This document shows, one piece after another, positions 32,955 through 45,900 of a DNA stretch of 64,000 bases. The DNA is taken from contig RPFO01000079.1 of the NCBI GenBank assembly GCA_009746045.1, positions 1,129,285-1,193,284 of the forward strand, given 5' to 3'. The position numbers were made by a program, and so were the translations under genes. Origin of the DNA: Mesostigma viride (Eukaryota > Streptophyta > Mesostigmatophyceae > Mesostigmatales > Mesostigmataceae). Every line of letters starts with the position of its first letter. Position 1 is the stretch's first letter. Below the pieces are notes generated by a model. It saw only the letters and a program-made list of their open reading frames with translations, did no database searches and had not been told where the DNA came from.

Positions 32955-33155
32955 CTATGCGCATGTGCGCCCATAATGGCCCCAATGGATGACGCCTTCA
33001 GAATTTAGCCAAGCCCTGCCTATAATGGGACCCCCATGGATGTTGCATTAAGCATTTAGCCACGAGCGTGCTCTGCCTATGCAGAGAGTCGCTCTCTGTT
33101 GAGAAGCCATGCCGCCTAGCTCTTGTATAGCCATGATGATCTTCCCCCCATGACG
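32955..33155 (+). repeat. Partial copy of repeat X with LINE tail
   Basis: Begins with the tail motif GCGCATGTGCGCCCATAATG and continues through the first half of X (TGCAGAGAGTCGCTCTCTGT palindrome) to about 33155, where it is cut off. Confidence 0.75.
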
Positions 33156-33184
33156 GGCCTTAATAGCCTTGCACGCACTATATA

Positions 33185-33612
33185 TATTTGATCCAAGACA
33201 GCGGAGTTTTTCCACGAGTGCTGCCAGCGCCGTGAAGACCGCCTCGACCTCGAGGGTCAGACCGCCCCGTGGTCTGCCCGCACGTGGTCCTCGAATTGGC
33301 GGCAGCGCCTGTCACTCGCCCTCACTCGCACCGTGGTTGATGTGTTATTCCGCCGCACCCGGGCCGACTTTGTCGCGACCCATGCGGTCTAGATCCCTCC
33401 CAGGCCTGCATGGTGGGCCGGCAGCGATGTTGTTGCGTGTCGTAGTTTTGTGATGTAGTTAGTTGTACCTTGTGCAGCTGGCGTGATCCTTGGATGTCCG
33501 TGTCAGATTCCAATTCATTTCTTCAGGGTTCTTCTCCTTTTCGGGTTTTCCCTTGTGTTGCATGCCCATCTCACCTCCGTAATCTATCATTCTCAATGAA
33601 TATATATCAATC
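33185..33612 (+). mobile_element. LINE ORF2 3' end, 5'-truncated copy 1
   Basis: Translates to AEFFHECCQRR..., WRQRLSLALTRTVVDVLFRR and ADFVATHAV, a block typical of the extreme C-terminus of plant/algal non-LTR ORF2 proteins. An untranslated tail follows, ending at 'ctatcattctcaatgaatat'. The same tail ends copies 2 and 3. Confidence 0.7.
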
Positions 33613-34200
33613 AGAATATATCAAGGAGACAACCAGCGTATGCCGGAAATCGGGAGAATCCGGACCATGAATATATTTATTTTCTGGCATCCGCGGGCTT
33701 TTGGTTCCCGCCGCACATTTGAAAGTGCTGTCCTCCGGCTTTTTGCCTTTGCACCGTGTGCAGTTCTTGGACGTTTGGAATCATGGCATGGCTAACGTGA
33801 TGACTGACTAGCTAGACCTTTTCAGTGGTTTTCCATTTGCGGGTATTTCCTCGCAAATGGTGGGAGAGCGATCGCAGCAATGGTGCTCACCACTAGACAC
33901 TCCCGGCCAGTTAGGCTCGAAACACACGCCCTGATCAAGCATGCTGTTTCCGGCCCCACCGTCTAGGTCATCTAGTCGCTCCACACGTAAGCCAGCCATA
34001 ATTTCAATGCACAAGGATACACATTTCCATCACCATTCATCTTCATCATCCTGAACGACTCGAAAATGCGGAAAAGATAACGGCAGGCTCGAGCTACCAT
34101 GGTCCGGATTCTCCCGATTTCTGGCCTGCGCTGGTTGTCTCTTTGATATATTCTGATTTTCTGATTCTCTGAATATATATTTGATATCTTGCTCTCGATA
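33600..34200. repeat. About 600-bp segment with long terminal inverted repeats
   Basis: The left arm (33600-33668) carries GAGACAACCAGCG and AAATCGGGAGAATCCGGACC. The right arm (34100-34195) carries the same blocks inverted. The interior of about 430 bp has no recognised coding capacity. It may be a MITE or two opposed LINE ends. A single arm also occurs at about 50838-50866. Confidence 0.6.
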
Positions 34201-34204
34201 CTAC

Positions 34205-35052
34205 TGGGACGCACTACATCGGGCATGGGTGGCTGGCAGCAGAACCAGAACTGGTTCAGGACTAGAGCTATCTCCATCATACCGCTCTCCTCCGGGTGGT
34301 GTGTGCCTTGGTTCGGTCGGTCTTACCCCACTCCACCATCAAGTGTGAGGACACGGATGAGGCCGCCCTCTATTCCCCCAATCACCGGCCCGACATTACC
34401 GTGCTGGACTACGATGGGCAGGGGTTACCACCTGCTCATTGATGTCTCCGTGGTTCGGGGCCCCGCTTTCCGGTCGCCACATCGTCCGGGCGGCTGTTGA
34501 TGCCGGCGCTGCTGCCGCTGTGGCCGAGCGCGACAAGTTTGCCACCAACGGCAATGTGGGGCCCCACCGGGTCATCCCCTTTAATTGTCCTTGAGGAGTT
34601 CGGGGCCATGGGCCCCAAGACGGCGGAGTTTTTTCACGAGTGCTGCCAGCGGCGGGAAGGCTGCCTCGACCTCAAGGGTCAGACTTCCTGGCCCGTGGTC
34701 TGCCCGGAAATGGTCCTCGTATTGGCGGCAGCGTCTGTCCCTTGCCCTCACTCGTACAGTGGCTGATGTGTTATTCTGCGGCGTCCGGGCCGACGTTGCT
34801 GTGACGCAGGCGGTGTATGTCACTTCCCCGGCCTGGTGGGCCGGCCGCAGACGCAGAGGTGTTGTTGCGTGTCGTAGTTTGGTGTTGTCGTTAGTTGTAC
34901 CCGCTTTTGCTGCTGGGCTTGATCCTTGCATGCCCGTGTCGGATTCTCATTAGTGCATGTCTTGAGGGTTCTTCTTTTCGGGGTTTAATTTCCTTATGTT
35001 GCATGCCATTCTCACCTCCATAGTTTTTCATTCTCAATGAATATATGTCAAA
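34205..35052 (+). mobile_element. LINE ORF2 3' end, 5'-truncated copy 2 (longest)
   Basis: In shifting frames it gives HSTIKCEDTDEAALYSPNHR, RPDITVLDYDGQG, an FGAMGPKTAEFFHECCQRR block and LALTRTVADVLFCGVRADVA. These are the C-terminal domain of a non-LTR ORF2 after the reverse transcriptase. Several frameshifts and a stop (TGA near 34596) make it a pseudogene. It ends with 'tcattctcaatgaatatatg'. Confidence 0.72.
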
Positions 35053-35515
35053 AACGCCTCGACCGACTACGAGGGTCAGACTACCCTATGGTCTGCCCGG
35101 ACATCGGGTCCTCGTATTGGCGGCAGTGCCTGTCCCGAGGTCGCCCTCACTCGCACGGTAGCTGATGTGTTATTCTGCCGCGTCCGGGCCGACTTTGTTG
35201 CGACCCAGGCGGTGTAGGTCACTTCCCCGGCCTAGTGGGCCGGCAGAGGTGTTGCTGCTTGTTGTAGTTTGCGGGTGTTGTCGTTAGTTGTACCTCGTGC
35301 TGCTAGGCTTGATTCTTGCATGCCCGTGTCGGATCTTATTATTGTCTTCAGGGTTCTTCTTTTCAAGTCCTTCTTGTGCATGCCATTCTCACCTCCGTCA
35401 TAATTTATCATTGTCAATTAATTAATTTATTAATTAATTAGACTCGTGCTCCCGTTGGGGAGTCACGGAGCATTAACCCCGATGGATGGATGGATGGGAT
35501 TGTCAATGAATGTAT
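35053..35515 (+). mobile_element. LINE ORF2 3' end, 5'-truncated copy 3
   Basis: Starts within the block GCCTCGACCGACTACGAGGG and encodes remnants of WRQ.LSRGRPHSHGS and ADFVATQAV. The untranslated tail is interrupted by (AATT)n and the CTCCCGTTGGGGAGTCACGG end motif at 35445-35470. Confidence 0.65.
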
Positions 35516-36273
35516 ATAAAAAAAGACAACCATTGCGTGCACGCCAGACTGAAATGTAGACTCCGGAGGACTACTCAAGCTTGATTAGTAGGGCATTTTT
35601 ATAGTAAAAATATGATGCCCGAAATAAAGGGTCCCATTTCTAACTTGGCAAGTTTGAACAAGCCGGCCATGACGAAGTTGCAGCCGCTGCGTTCTTTTAG
35701 CGATAGGTGGCCATCGGCCGGTCTAGACCGCCGACCGGACTGACGTACGCTGACTGGTGTTTCCGAGCATGTCGGCCCGGGCCCGCCCCCGGGCCCGCTG
35801 TTTACGTAGCGCGCGCGCGCGCGTGGAGAATTCGTGGCCATGGCGAGCATGCCACTCGTACTGTACCAACAAATAATCATAGCAAGGCAAATCAGGATAG
35901 AAGTAGGTAGTACATTTATTCGATCCGTGATTTCTAGTGATAAGAACCTCGCAAATTTACATGGAATTTCGCGGCATGTCCCGTCAACGACCTCCGATAT
36001 GTTCGCATGTTGGGTCGGTGCCGCGAAGATAATGCCTGGGATACGGGGCACTATCTCCCTTTCAAAAACTAGAATCTATAGGCTGGTCCCTTTCAAAAAC
36101 TAGAATCTATAGGCTGGTCCACAGTAAATGGAAAAGTTCTGATGACACCGCGGCGTCGTTGGGAATTTCAAATGATTATGTAAAAAAGCGTCGGAGTGTG
36201 ACGGAACTCCTTCGACTTCGCAAACTCGTACAATAATTGTGTCAAAGCCACGCTTCTTCCGACTTAGCGATCA
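35516..36273. other. Upstream region of cutC, no gene recognised
   Basis: Contains a direct duplication of 'cctttcaaaaactagaatct' at about 36058 and 36088 and a CG alternating run at 35808-35822. The cutC promoter should lie in the last few hundred bases; no motif is evident. Confidence 0.45.
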
Positions 36274-36817
36274 ATGGCGAGCAGTAATTCGCATGTCTTG
36301 CTTGAAGTGTGCGTCGAATCACTGGAGTCGGCACGTGCTGCTCAGGCAGGTATCGTAATGCAAGTCACCGCAGCGCATGTGCTACCCAAGCCACCAGTAC
36401 TTGTTTGTGTGGCTGTGAAGGGCTCAAGGTAATTAAAGCCCCATGGCTCAAACCCGCGAATGCCGCGCATCACGACCAGTGCCCTCCTGCGCTGTCCGGG
36501 CTTTGTGAGCAGCTTTGCCTCAACGATTGTGGAGGTGCCATCTAGGTTTCATCCTGTCTGTGAAGGTCTCCCTTCTACAAACATCTACAGCTCTAAGAAC
36601 TTCCTCGAGAGAGAGAAGGCGGTGGGCTACAGCGCCTCTTATATCCCTAGCAGCTAATCTGCTACGAGCATCACGTCTTGAACGTGAATGGAGTCTCTGT
36701 ATGGCCCGTGAAGAAGGATCAAATCTGCATGTCACAATGTGCATGGCCTTGCTAACTTTTCGGTAGACAGGATGGATTGCTGCCACTGCTCACCACCACC
36801 ACCACCACCACCACCAC

Positions 36818-36890
<73 letters not shown>

Positions 36891-36947
36891 ACCACCACCA
36901 CCACCACCACCACCACCACCACCACCACCACCACCACCACCAGCACC

Positions 36948-36978
<31 letters not shown>

Positions 36979-39900
36979 CCACCACCACCACCACCACCAC
37001 CACCACCACCACCACCACCACCACCACACACCACCACCACCACCACCACCACCACCACCACCACCACCACCACCACCACCACCACCACCACCACCACCAC
37101 CACCACCACCAGCACCTCCACCACCACCACCACCACCACCACCACCACCACCACCACCACCACCACCACCACCACCACCACCACCACCACCACACCACCA
37201 CCACCACCACCACCACCACCACCACCACCACCACCACCACCACCACCACCACCACCACCACCACCACCACCACCACCACCTCCTCCTCCTCCTCCTCCTC
37301 CTCCTCCTCCTCCTCCTCCTCCTCCTCCTCCTCCTCCTCCTCCTCCTCCTCCTCCTCCTCCTCCTCCTCCTCCTCCTCCTCCTCCTCCTCCTCCTCCTCC
37401 TCCTCCTCCTCCTCCTCCTCCTCCTCCTCCTCCTCCTCCTCCTCCTCCTCCTCCTCCTCCTCGTTCTTCTACTTCATTTGTATGTTTTTTCTCATCAATC
37501 TCTTGCTTCCTGGTGCCTATTCTTCCAGAAAGCATCTGTGTTCCTCCATCCCTGACATCAGCTCGGTCTGAAGCCTGTGCTCCCTGGTAACACCCATGCG
37601 GATGGAGCAGGTGGCGCCAGCCGGGTGGAACTGTGCGCCAATTTGTTGGAAGGAGGCACAACTCCCAGTTATGGAAGTACGTGGGCGTGCGTCTGTTCAA
37701 AGCATTTCTTGGCTAACCAGGCCAACACGCACGCATGCACCCCCACACCCCCACACCCCCACACCCACACACCCACACACCCACACACCCACCCTCCCAC
37801 CCTCCCACCCTCCCACACACCCACACACCCACCCTCCCACCCTCCCACCCACCCACCCACGAACGCACACTCAGCCAATATTAACCAGCCAACCACCACC
37901 TTCTTCATTCATCACTCACCCAGACACACGCACTCTCCCATTTCGTGTTTCTTTCTTCTTCGAGACGGCTGCAAAGGTTCCTCCATGGCCTGCTTGATTT
38001 GCTCGTTTTATGTCCTGGATGACTGGCTCACTCGTTTGTTCATGCCCCTTGTTCATGCCCCTTTCGTGCGCATGGCACCCACGGTGCCCTTTGTGGAAGC
38101 AGCCTATAACATCTTGCCGGAATGAAAACGCGCTTGCAGTTGAACTCTAGTACTGTGCACTCTACTGCCTATTTTCGCTGCTTCGGTTGCTTCAGACAGT
38201 TGTGCCTATTGCAACTAGTACATTTCAACTGCTTGTATTGCAACTAGTACATTTCAACTGCTTGTATTGCAGCTAGTATATTTCAACTGCTTGTATTGCA
38301 ACTAGTGCATTTCATCTGCTTGTATTGCAGCTACTATATTTCAACTGCTTGTATTGCAACTAGTATATTTCAACTGCTTGTATTGCAACTGGTACATTTC
38401 AACTGCTTGTATTGCAACTAGTACATTTCAACTGCTTGTATTGCAACCACTAGTATATCAATCGTCTCCATTATAGTATCATGCTGCGCTGTACGCTGTA
38501 CGTATGGTCGCGACTTTACACTGCCTCTGCATGGTTCTTGTCCCGATGTGGCAGGTAGCTTGGCCGCACGACCATGTAACACCGCTCTCGCTGTCTGAAC
38601 ATGTGCCAAACACACGACATGCACCCGCACCTGCAAAACAGAAACACACACAGCACGCACACACGACATGCGCGCACACATGCACACACACATGCGCCTA
38701 CACCTACACTTACCTCAACGGCGGTGGTCAAGGCAGTACTACCATATAGCCTTGCTTTTACATGCTCACCCTTGTCTCGCACACACCTACCTCAACGGCA
38801 GTGGTCAAGGCTGTTGTGTCAGCGCTTGACATTCCCGTCTTCGTGCTCATCCGGTGCCGGGGGGGGGACTTCGTGTACACCAAAGACGAGATGACGGTGC
38901 GTTTGTCTTAATTGTTCGTCATCTTGTGTGTGAACAACATTACGGTGCCTCCGCTATCAACTGTCTTACCACCCTATCAACATTGAACAGCATTACGGTG
39001 CCTCCGCTATCAACTGTCTTACCACCCTATCAACATTGAACAGCATTACGGTGCCTCCGCTGTCAACTGTCTTACCACCCTATCAACATTGAACAGCATT
39101 ACGGTGCCTCCGCTATCAACTGTCTTACCACCCTATCAACATTGAACAGCATTACGGTGCCTCCGCTATCAACTGTCTTACCACCCTATCAACATTGAAC
39201 AGCATTACGATGCCTCCGCTATCAACTGTCTTACCAACCTATCAACATTGAACAGCATTACGGTGCCTCCGCTATCAACTGTCTTACCACCCTATCAACA
39301 TTGAACAGCATTACGGTGCCTCCACCATCAACTGTCTTACCACCCTATCAACATTGAACAGCATTACGGTGCCTCCACCATCAACTGTCTTACCACCCTA
39401 TCAACATTGAACAGCATTACGGTGCCTCCACTATCAACTGTCTTACCACCCTATCAACATTGAACAGCATTACGGTGCCTCCGCTATCAACTGTCTTACC
39501 ACCCTATCAACATTGAACAGCATTACGGTGCCTCCACCATCAACTGTCTTACCACCCTATCAACATTGAACAGCATTACGGTGCCTCCGCTATCAACTGT
39601 CTTACCACCCTATCAACATTGAACAGCATTACGGTGCCTCCGCTATCAACTGTCTTACCACCCTATCAACATTGAACAGCATTACGGTGCCTCCACTATC
39701 AACTGTCTTACCACCCTATCAACATTGAACAGCATTACGGTGCCTCCACTATCAACTGTCTTACCACCCTATCAACATTGAACAGCATTACGGTGCCTCC
39801 GCTATCAACTGTCTTACCACCCTATCAACATTGAACAGCATTACGGTGCCTCCACTATCAACTGTCTTACCACCCTATCAACATTGAACAGCATTACGGT

Positions 39901-42900
39901 GCCTCCACTATCAACTGTCTTACCACCCTATCAACATTGAACAGCATTACGGTGCCTCCACTATCAACTGTCTTACCACCCTATCAACATTGAACAGCAT
40001 TACGATGCCTCCGCTATCAACTGTCTTACCACCCTATCAACATTGAACAGCATTACGGTGCCTCCGCTATCAACTGTCTTACCACCCTATCAACATTGAA
40101 CAGCATTACGGTGCCTCCACTATCAACTGTCTTACCACCCTATCAACATTGAACAGCATTACGGTGCCTCCACTATCAACTGTCTTACCACCCTATCAAC
40201 TTATGCGAGTCCTCTATATGTGAGACCTCTGTCAACACGTGTGCGTGTGTGTGTGTGTCCTCTGTCAAGATACGATGAGTCCAACGGTTCAATGCTTACC
40301 CAACAGGGAGATGATGCTACTTTGTTACTCAATAAACAAGATGACGGTGTGCCTATTGATATTTGATGGAGTAAGCACAAGCTCAAGGGGGTGTAGCCAC
40401 GGTGCATTCCTCGTGCCTAGGCAGCTGCCCTGCTGTAGCCAGTCCAGGGCGTGCAAACCCTGGAAAGCCCCCACCCTCACAATCAGCCCCTGCCCATCTA
40501 CCACACACCCGTGCAGGCATGTCTCAACACAATCCCCTCTCTATTCCCTCCATACGTACTCGATCCTTGTTACACATGAGTGAGCATGGATTTGTCCTTG
40601 CCACCATGAATGTCCGAGGTATTCCCCCCGCAGCACCAAGGTCACTACCTAGACGTAGTTTGCATGCACATCGCTCTCTCTCCACCTAGCCGTTGTCCTG
40701 TCAGGTGGTGCTATGGGCTGCGCCCTGCTGTATGTTTGTCAGCTGGAGGCCCGTTCATGCTCAGGCATCCTGTTCAGTGCTGCCTGCCGTTGGATGCGGC
40801 ACCATGGGTAGCGGGCCTGTGTGTGATTGGCAAGCATGAGGGCTGCATGGGGCCAGGGTCCAGATAGGAAATCACGTCACCAATCGCTACGCGTGCCAGC
40901 ATCCTCATCAAATGTGTGCCAGCAGCAGACCCGCCTTTATGATTGTATTTTACTGGTTTTTTGTATTCTCCCCCTCCCACTTCCCAATTTTCCGTCCCCA
41001 GGCTTGCGCCCCATGATGGAATGCCGAGAGGTCAGTTGGAGGCTAAGCCTGAACCCTCCAAGGCCCTCATGATACTCCCTCCCTGCCTCCTCCGTCCGTG
41101 TGAGTGTGCGCTTCATGTGTCTGGTATGCCTCCCCTAAGCTACGCGTCCGCCTATGGGATTGCATGGTTGTACTGCACCCACTGTCAGTGTTGCGCCCCG
41201 GCACCATGCTGTGGAGAGAGTGCTCTGTGGCCTGCCCACTTGTGGTAGTGAGAGATGCTAGGGCGCCTTCCCTTTTCTCGTAGTGTATAGGGGTTCAAGG
41301 TTCCTTTTTTGGCACCACGTGACGCAGTCACAAGCTTTAACTTATGCCTCCCCAGTTTGAAGGGTGGCTTGCTTGAGGTCCCTGCAGGGTCGCTGCGTCC
41401 AACGCCGCATATCATCGCGACCCGACGCCTGTTGGTTGTCTATACCCCTCGCCCCTCTGTCTTTTCTACGTGTGGTTCCGGCCCGAGGCCATGCGGGACG
41501 ACCGTTCCCCGTGGCGTTGTGATTTCGGTTCCTGCGTGGCAGTCTTATTCGTTGATCTTGTTTCCCTAATGCTGTCGCTTGTCGTTGGCTACTGGCCCCA
41601 GGTCATGCGGGAGGACATCATGGCGTGCGCGGCGCTGGGGGCGCGAGGAGCCGTGTTCGGCGCGCTGACCGAAGACGGTGACGTCGATGAGGACAAGGTG
41701 CGACGCGGGGAGGGGGGAATGTGGGTGCTTTTACTGTTGCATTCCTATCATCCCTTGCATGGCTAGCAGTATTAACTCTGTGCGCTGTCCCTTGCTAAGC
41801 AGCAAGAAACATACCCATCTCATCCTCCTACCGTGCACTGCCGCTAACTGTTCCCCACCACTGGCCGCAATATGCCCCTGCGCCCTTCCGTGGGCTCTGG
41901 GGTCCAACGGCTAATCTCTACCGAGCGCATGGGTGTGATGTGGAAGGGGATGGTTCTAGTAGCAAGCGTGCTGCCACTGGGTGGGCATCGGGGCTGGCTT
42001 TGTTGTTCCATCACTGCACCTGCCTGCTTGCTTGCGTCCTGAGGGGTATCTTAGATAGGTGTAATTAAGAAAGGTATGTCTAAGAAAGAACTAAGAAAGG
42101 TATGTATGAGAAAAGTATATCTGGAGAGGAATATCCCCAAAGGTACTTCCGGCCGTTTTTCTAAAGCGCCTCCCTTCAATTCTAGCATTCTAACATTCTA
42201 GTCTGTCCGTGTGGCATGTGGTACTACCATGGCAAGAAAGAGGTGGGACGTGCTGTCTCTGCAGTAGGCCTGCTCGTGACACATGGGTGGGGGCCGTTTC
42301 TGTGACACAGGTATCCGATGCTGGCTCATCTGACTCGAAAAAACCTTGCTCGCAATCTGCGGACCGGGAGGCTTCCCTCCTGGAGCCAAGGTACATCCCC
42401 ACACACCTGCTACTAACGACTGGTCACGCGTGCGGCCAGCGCTTCGAGAGTAGAAGACCTCTCCCCGGGAGATATTTTGATATCTCACACAAAACCCTTC
42501 CATCACAGCCACTAGTGAAAGATCCCACCCTGAACTCCCCTTTCACACCCCCTGATTGATATGCCCCACCCAACCTGTATGCCTGTTGCAACCCAGTATT
42601 ATCACCATCGTGATCCTTCATGTGCCGACCTTGACCTACAACCATGTGCCCACAGACTGGGGAGCTGCTGCGCCTGTGTGGCGGGCTCGCATTGGACGCG
42701 ACGTTTCATCGGGCGTTTGACCAGGCGAGACGGCCTGAAGAGGCGCTGGAGGTACAAACCAGGATACCGTGAAGGGGTGCAGAAAGGGTTATGCATATGG
42801 TACAAAGGAGGGTTGTTGGTGTCATACCATGCTTTGGCACGAACATACCACCTTGGAGAGGGAGTTTTCCCCAGGCTGCTGTACACGATAGCTGTTGGGC

Positions 42901-45900
42901 GAAAGGGTGTCTGGGACAGGACAGCAAGCAGGCGTGCTTGTTCCTTGGTAGCTAAATATGTTTTGTAGGCTCAACTTTATGCTAATTATGTTTTGGAGGC
43001 TCAACTTTATCCCACATCATGTCTACCATTTACGCTCAGGCATACCCGCAGGCTTAGATGCACCTCTACACCCGGCTTTAAGATCCCCAACCTTTATTTA
43101 ATTAGGGTCTTTTCTTGCGCCTTCCAGCATTCAGATGGAAGGGCTCCTTTCAAAGATTATGTTAGAGTTTGGTGCTAGAGTAGTAAGACTGTGTGCCACT
43201 TTACCGTCGAGGTGTTGGGCTTCGGCACGGCGCCATGGGAAAACCAAGTCTAAGATAATACCCTGTTTATGTTAAGTAGCCCTAGTCCGGGCTCCCTTGT
43301 CTAAGATAACAGGGCTAGGTCGGATTCACACTTATATAAAAGTCGGGTGTATGAGTGTACCCCCTTGTAGGTCGTGCCCATGTCCCCACAGCACCCACAA
43401 ACCAATGCGGTAGAAGCGATATGGGGAGTGGGAACGGGCACCAGGCAAAAGGAACGGTTTCTGTCCGTGATGGCTAGCAGCAACGTCTGTAATTTCGGGA
43501 GAGACGGAGGCCAAGCACTATTCGTTGCGGCTTGGGTGTTTTGCTGAAGTGTTGTTATGGCCAGCTGGGTGTGCGCCCTGCCAATGCATGATTTGCAGTG
43601 GACTGACGATGAGGTATGATTAGCCTGACTTTATGCAGGCGTTGGAGAGCTTTGGGTGAGGGTTTTGGGATCACTAGCGGCCTTGTGCGCCCTCCTCATC
43701 CTGTCACCAAATACAGGCTATGATGCCTCGCTTTGGCTGCTAATCGGTTCCTAAGACTTGAGGGTTGAAGGTGTATAAGCAACACATACTTTCTTACAAA
43801 TGATCTGAATCTTGAGTAATAACATTTCCTGTTCCGGTCAGGTCTCCTGTTGATGGACACTCCATAGTGGACGAAGCTCTATACGGGGCCTCACCGGCTC
43901 CATAGTGGACCAAGCTCTATACGGGGCCTCACCGGCTCCATAGTGGACGAAGCTCTGTACGGGGCCTCACCGGCTCCATAGTGGACGAAGCTCTACACGG
44001 GGCCTCACCGGCTCCATAGTGGACCAAGCTCTATACGGGGCCTCACCGGCTCCATAGTGGACGAAGCTCTATACGGGGCCTCACCGGCTCCATAGTGGAC
44101 GAAGCTCTATACGGGGCCTCACCGGCTCCATAGTGGACGAAGCTCTATACGGGGCCTCACCGGCTCCATAGTGGACGAAGCTCTATACGGGGCCTCACCG
44201 GCTCCATAGTGGACGAAGCTCTACACGGGGCCTCACCGGCTCCATAGTGGACCAAGCTCTATACGGGGCCTCACCGGCTCCATAGTGGACGAAGCTCTAT
44301 ACGGGGCCTCACCGGCTCCATAGTGGACCAAGCTCTATACGGGGCCTCACCGGCTCCATAGTGGACGAAGCTCTATACGGGGCCTCACCGGCTCCATGGT
44401 GGACGAAGCTCTACACGGGGCCTCACCGGCTCCATAGTGGACGAAGCTCTATACGGGGCCTCACCGGCTCCATAGTGGACGAAGCTCTATACGGGGCCTC
44501 ACCGGCTCCATAGTGGACGAAGCTCTATACGGGGCATCACCGGCTCCTCCCAAATCTTCATCTTCGCCCTGTTGTGACCCCCTCTTGGTGCTTCACCCTA
44601 TTCCTGCTTCACGTTATTCCTGCTTTACCTTATTCCTGCTTCACTCTGTTCCTGCTTCCCACTACGATTTCTTCCTGCATCCTTCATATATCTTGATACC
44701 TTGCGCCGATGCCGTCTTGTGCTTCCCGTGCTTCACCCATACCTACTTCACGCTACCGTCATACCTCATCTTGATCCCAGGATGCCGTTGTGCATCCCTA
44801 AATATGTGGTGTTCCATCCCTCAATCATTGCTATAAGAGTGAATGCTATTTAAGATAACAGGCAGACATTAGCCACGTTGGTTTCCTTTATGTCATTTTT
44901 TGCTTGGCATGCGGCCTTGCCCCGGAAGGCATTTTTTTGCCATGCATTGTTTGTGCCTGCACAATTGACGCGAATTAGCGTTCCATTTGCTGCCGGGTTA
45001 CGTAACATTGCCGTGGCACTGAGGTCACATATCGAGCGTGGGGATTGGGGGAAAAAAAAACTGAGATCGACCTGGGATCAAAGTACTCGCTACGCCGTTA
45101 ACAAAGAAGCCTAGGCATTGGCGAGATTGTAACACGATGTAGCTCTCGCGCGCCTGGCCAGAAAAGTGGCCAAATCTTTGCGGACTTTGCCACCGCAGAT
45201 CCGTTTCAGGCCGCAGCGGCCTTAAAAGGTTTGTCACGCAAACCGTACAACCTAGCTATGGCGGCTACCCTTCCATCTACTATGGTCAGAGAACCACAAT
45301 ATTATTATCGTTGTTATTGATATGACTACCATTATTGTTATCGTATCATGCCAACCTTGTAAACCATGCATTTCGTGCGAGCAATCTCAGCGGGCTCCCG
45401 TTGCCGTACATTTTCCTGACCCAAACACCTTTTCAGATATCCATGCTTGCATGGTCCCCCTTCCCTTATACCACCAACGTGCATACATAGGTCCTTTCGT
45501 GTCCGTTCGCTTGACCCCCAATGTGCACCCTTGAGCAGACATCGTTACCTGCATGCTCCGTCGTAACTAGCTCAACCACCCGTATGTGTCTCTGTTAACT
45601 TGGCCATGTGCAGACACCGATGCCCTGGACCTTTCCCCTTCGCTCGGCCACCCCCCGTGCCGGCAGTCTTTGATGCTTGCCTGCGTTCCTGCGTGGGCTC
45701 ACCGTCGTTAACGCAACCACCCATGCGTGTGCACCCATGTAAAGACCGTGACTAAGGCAACCACCCATGCGTGTGCACCCATCATTGTGCAGACGTTGAT
45801 CCGCGTCGGGGTCAAGCGGGTGCTCTCGTCCGGGCAGGCGGCCACCGCGGCAGATGGCATGGCCCTCCTCAAGTCGTTAAACGAGCAAGCGAACGGGCGC

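Noticed and set aside
36732-37700. Long Gly, Pro, Thr, Ser and Val homopolymer frames
   Set aside because: Readings of the CCA/CCG/CCT array in cutC intron 1.
38937-44545. Regular repeats of 38-53 bp resembling CRISPR arrays
   Set aside because: The units are contiguous, with no unique spacers between them, in introns of a eukaryotic gene; they are satellites.
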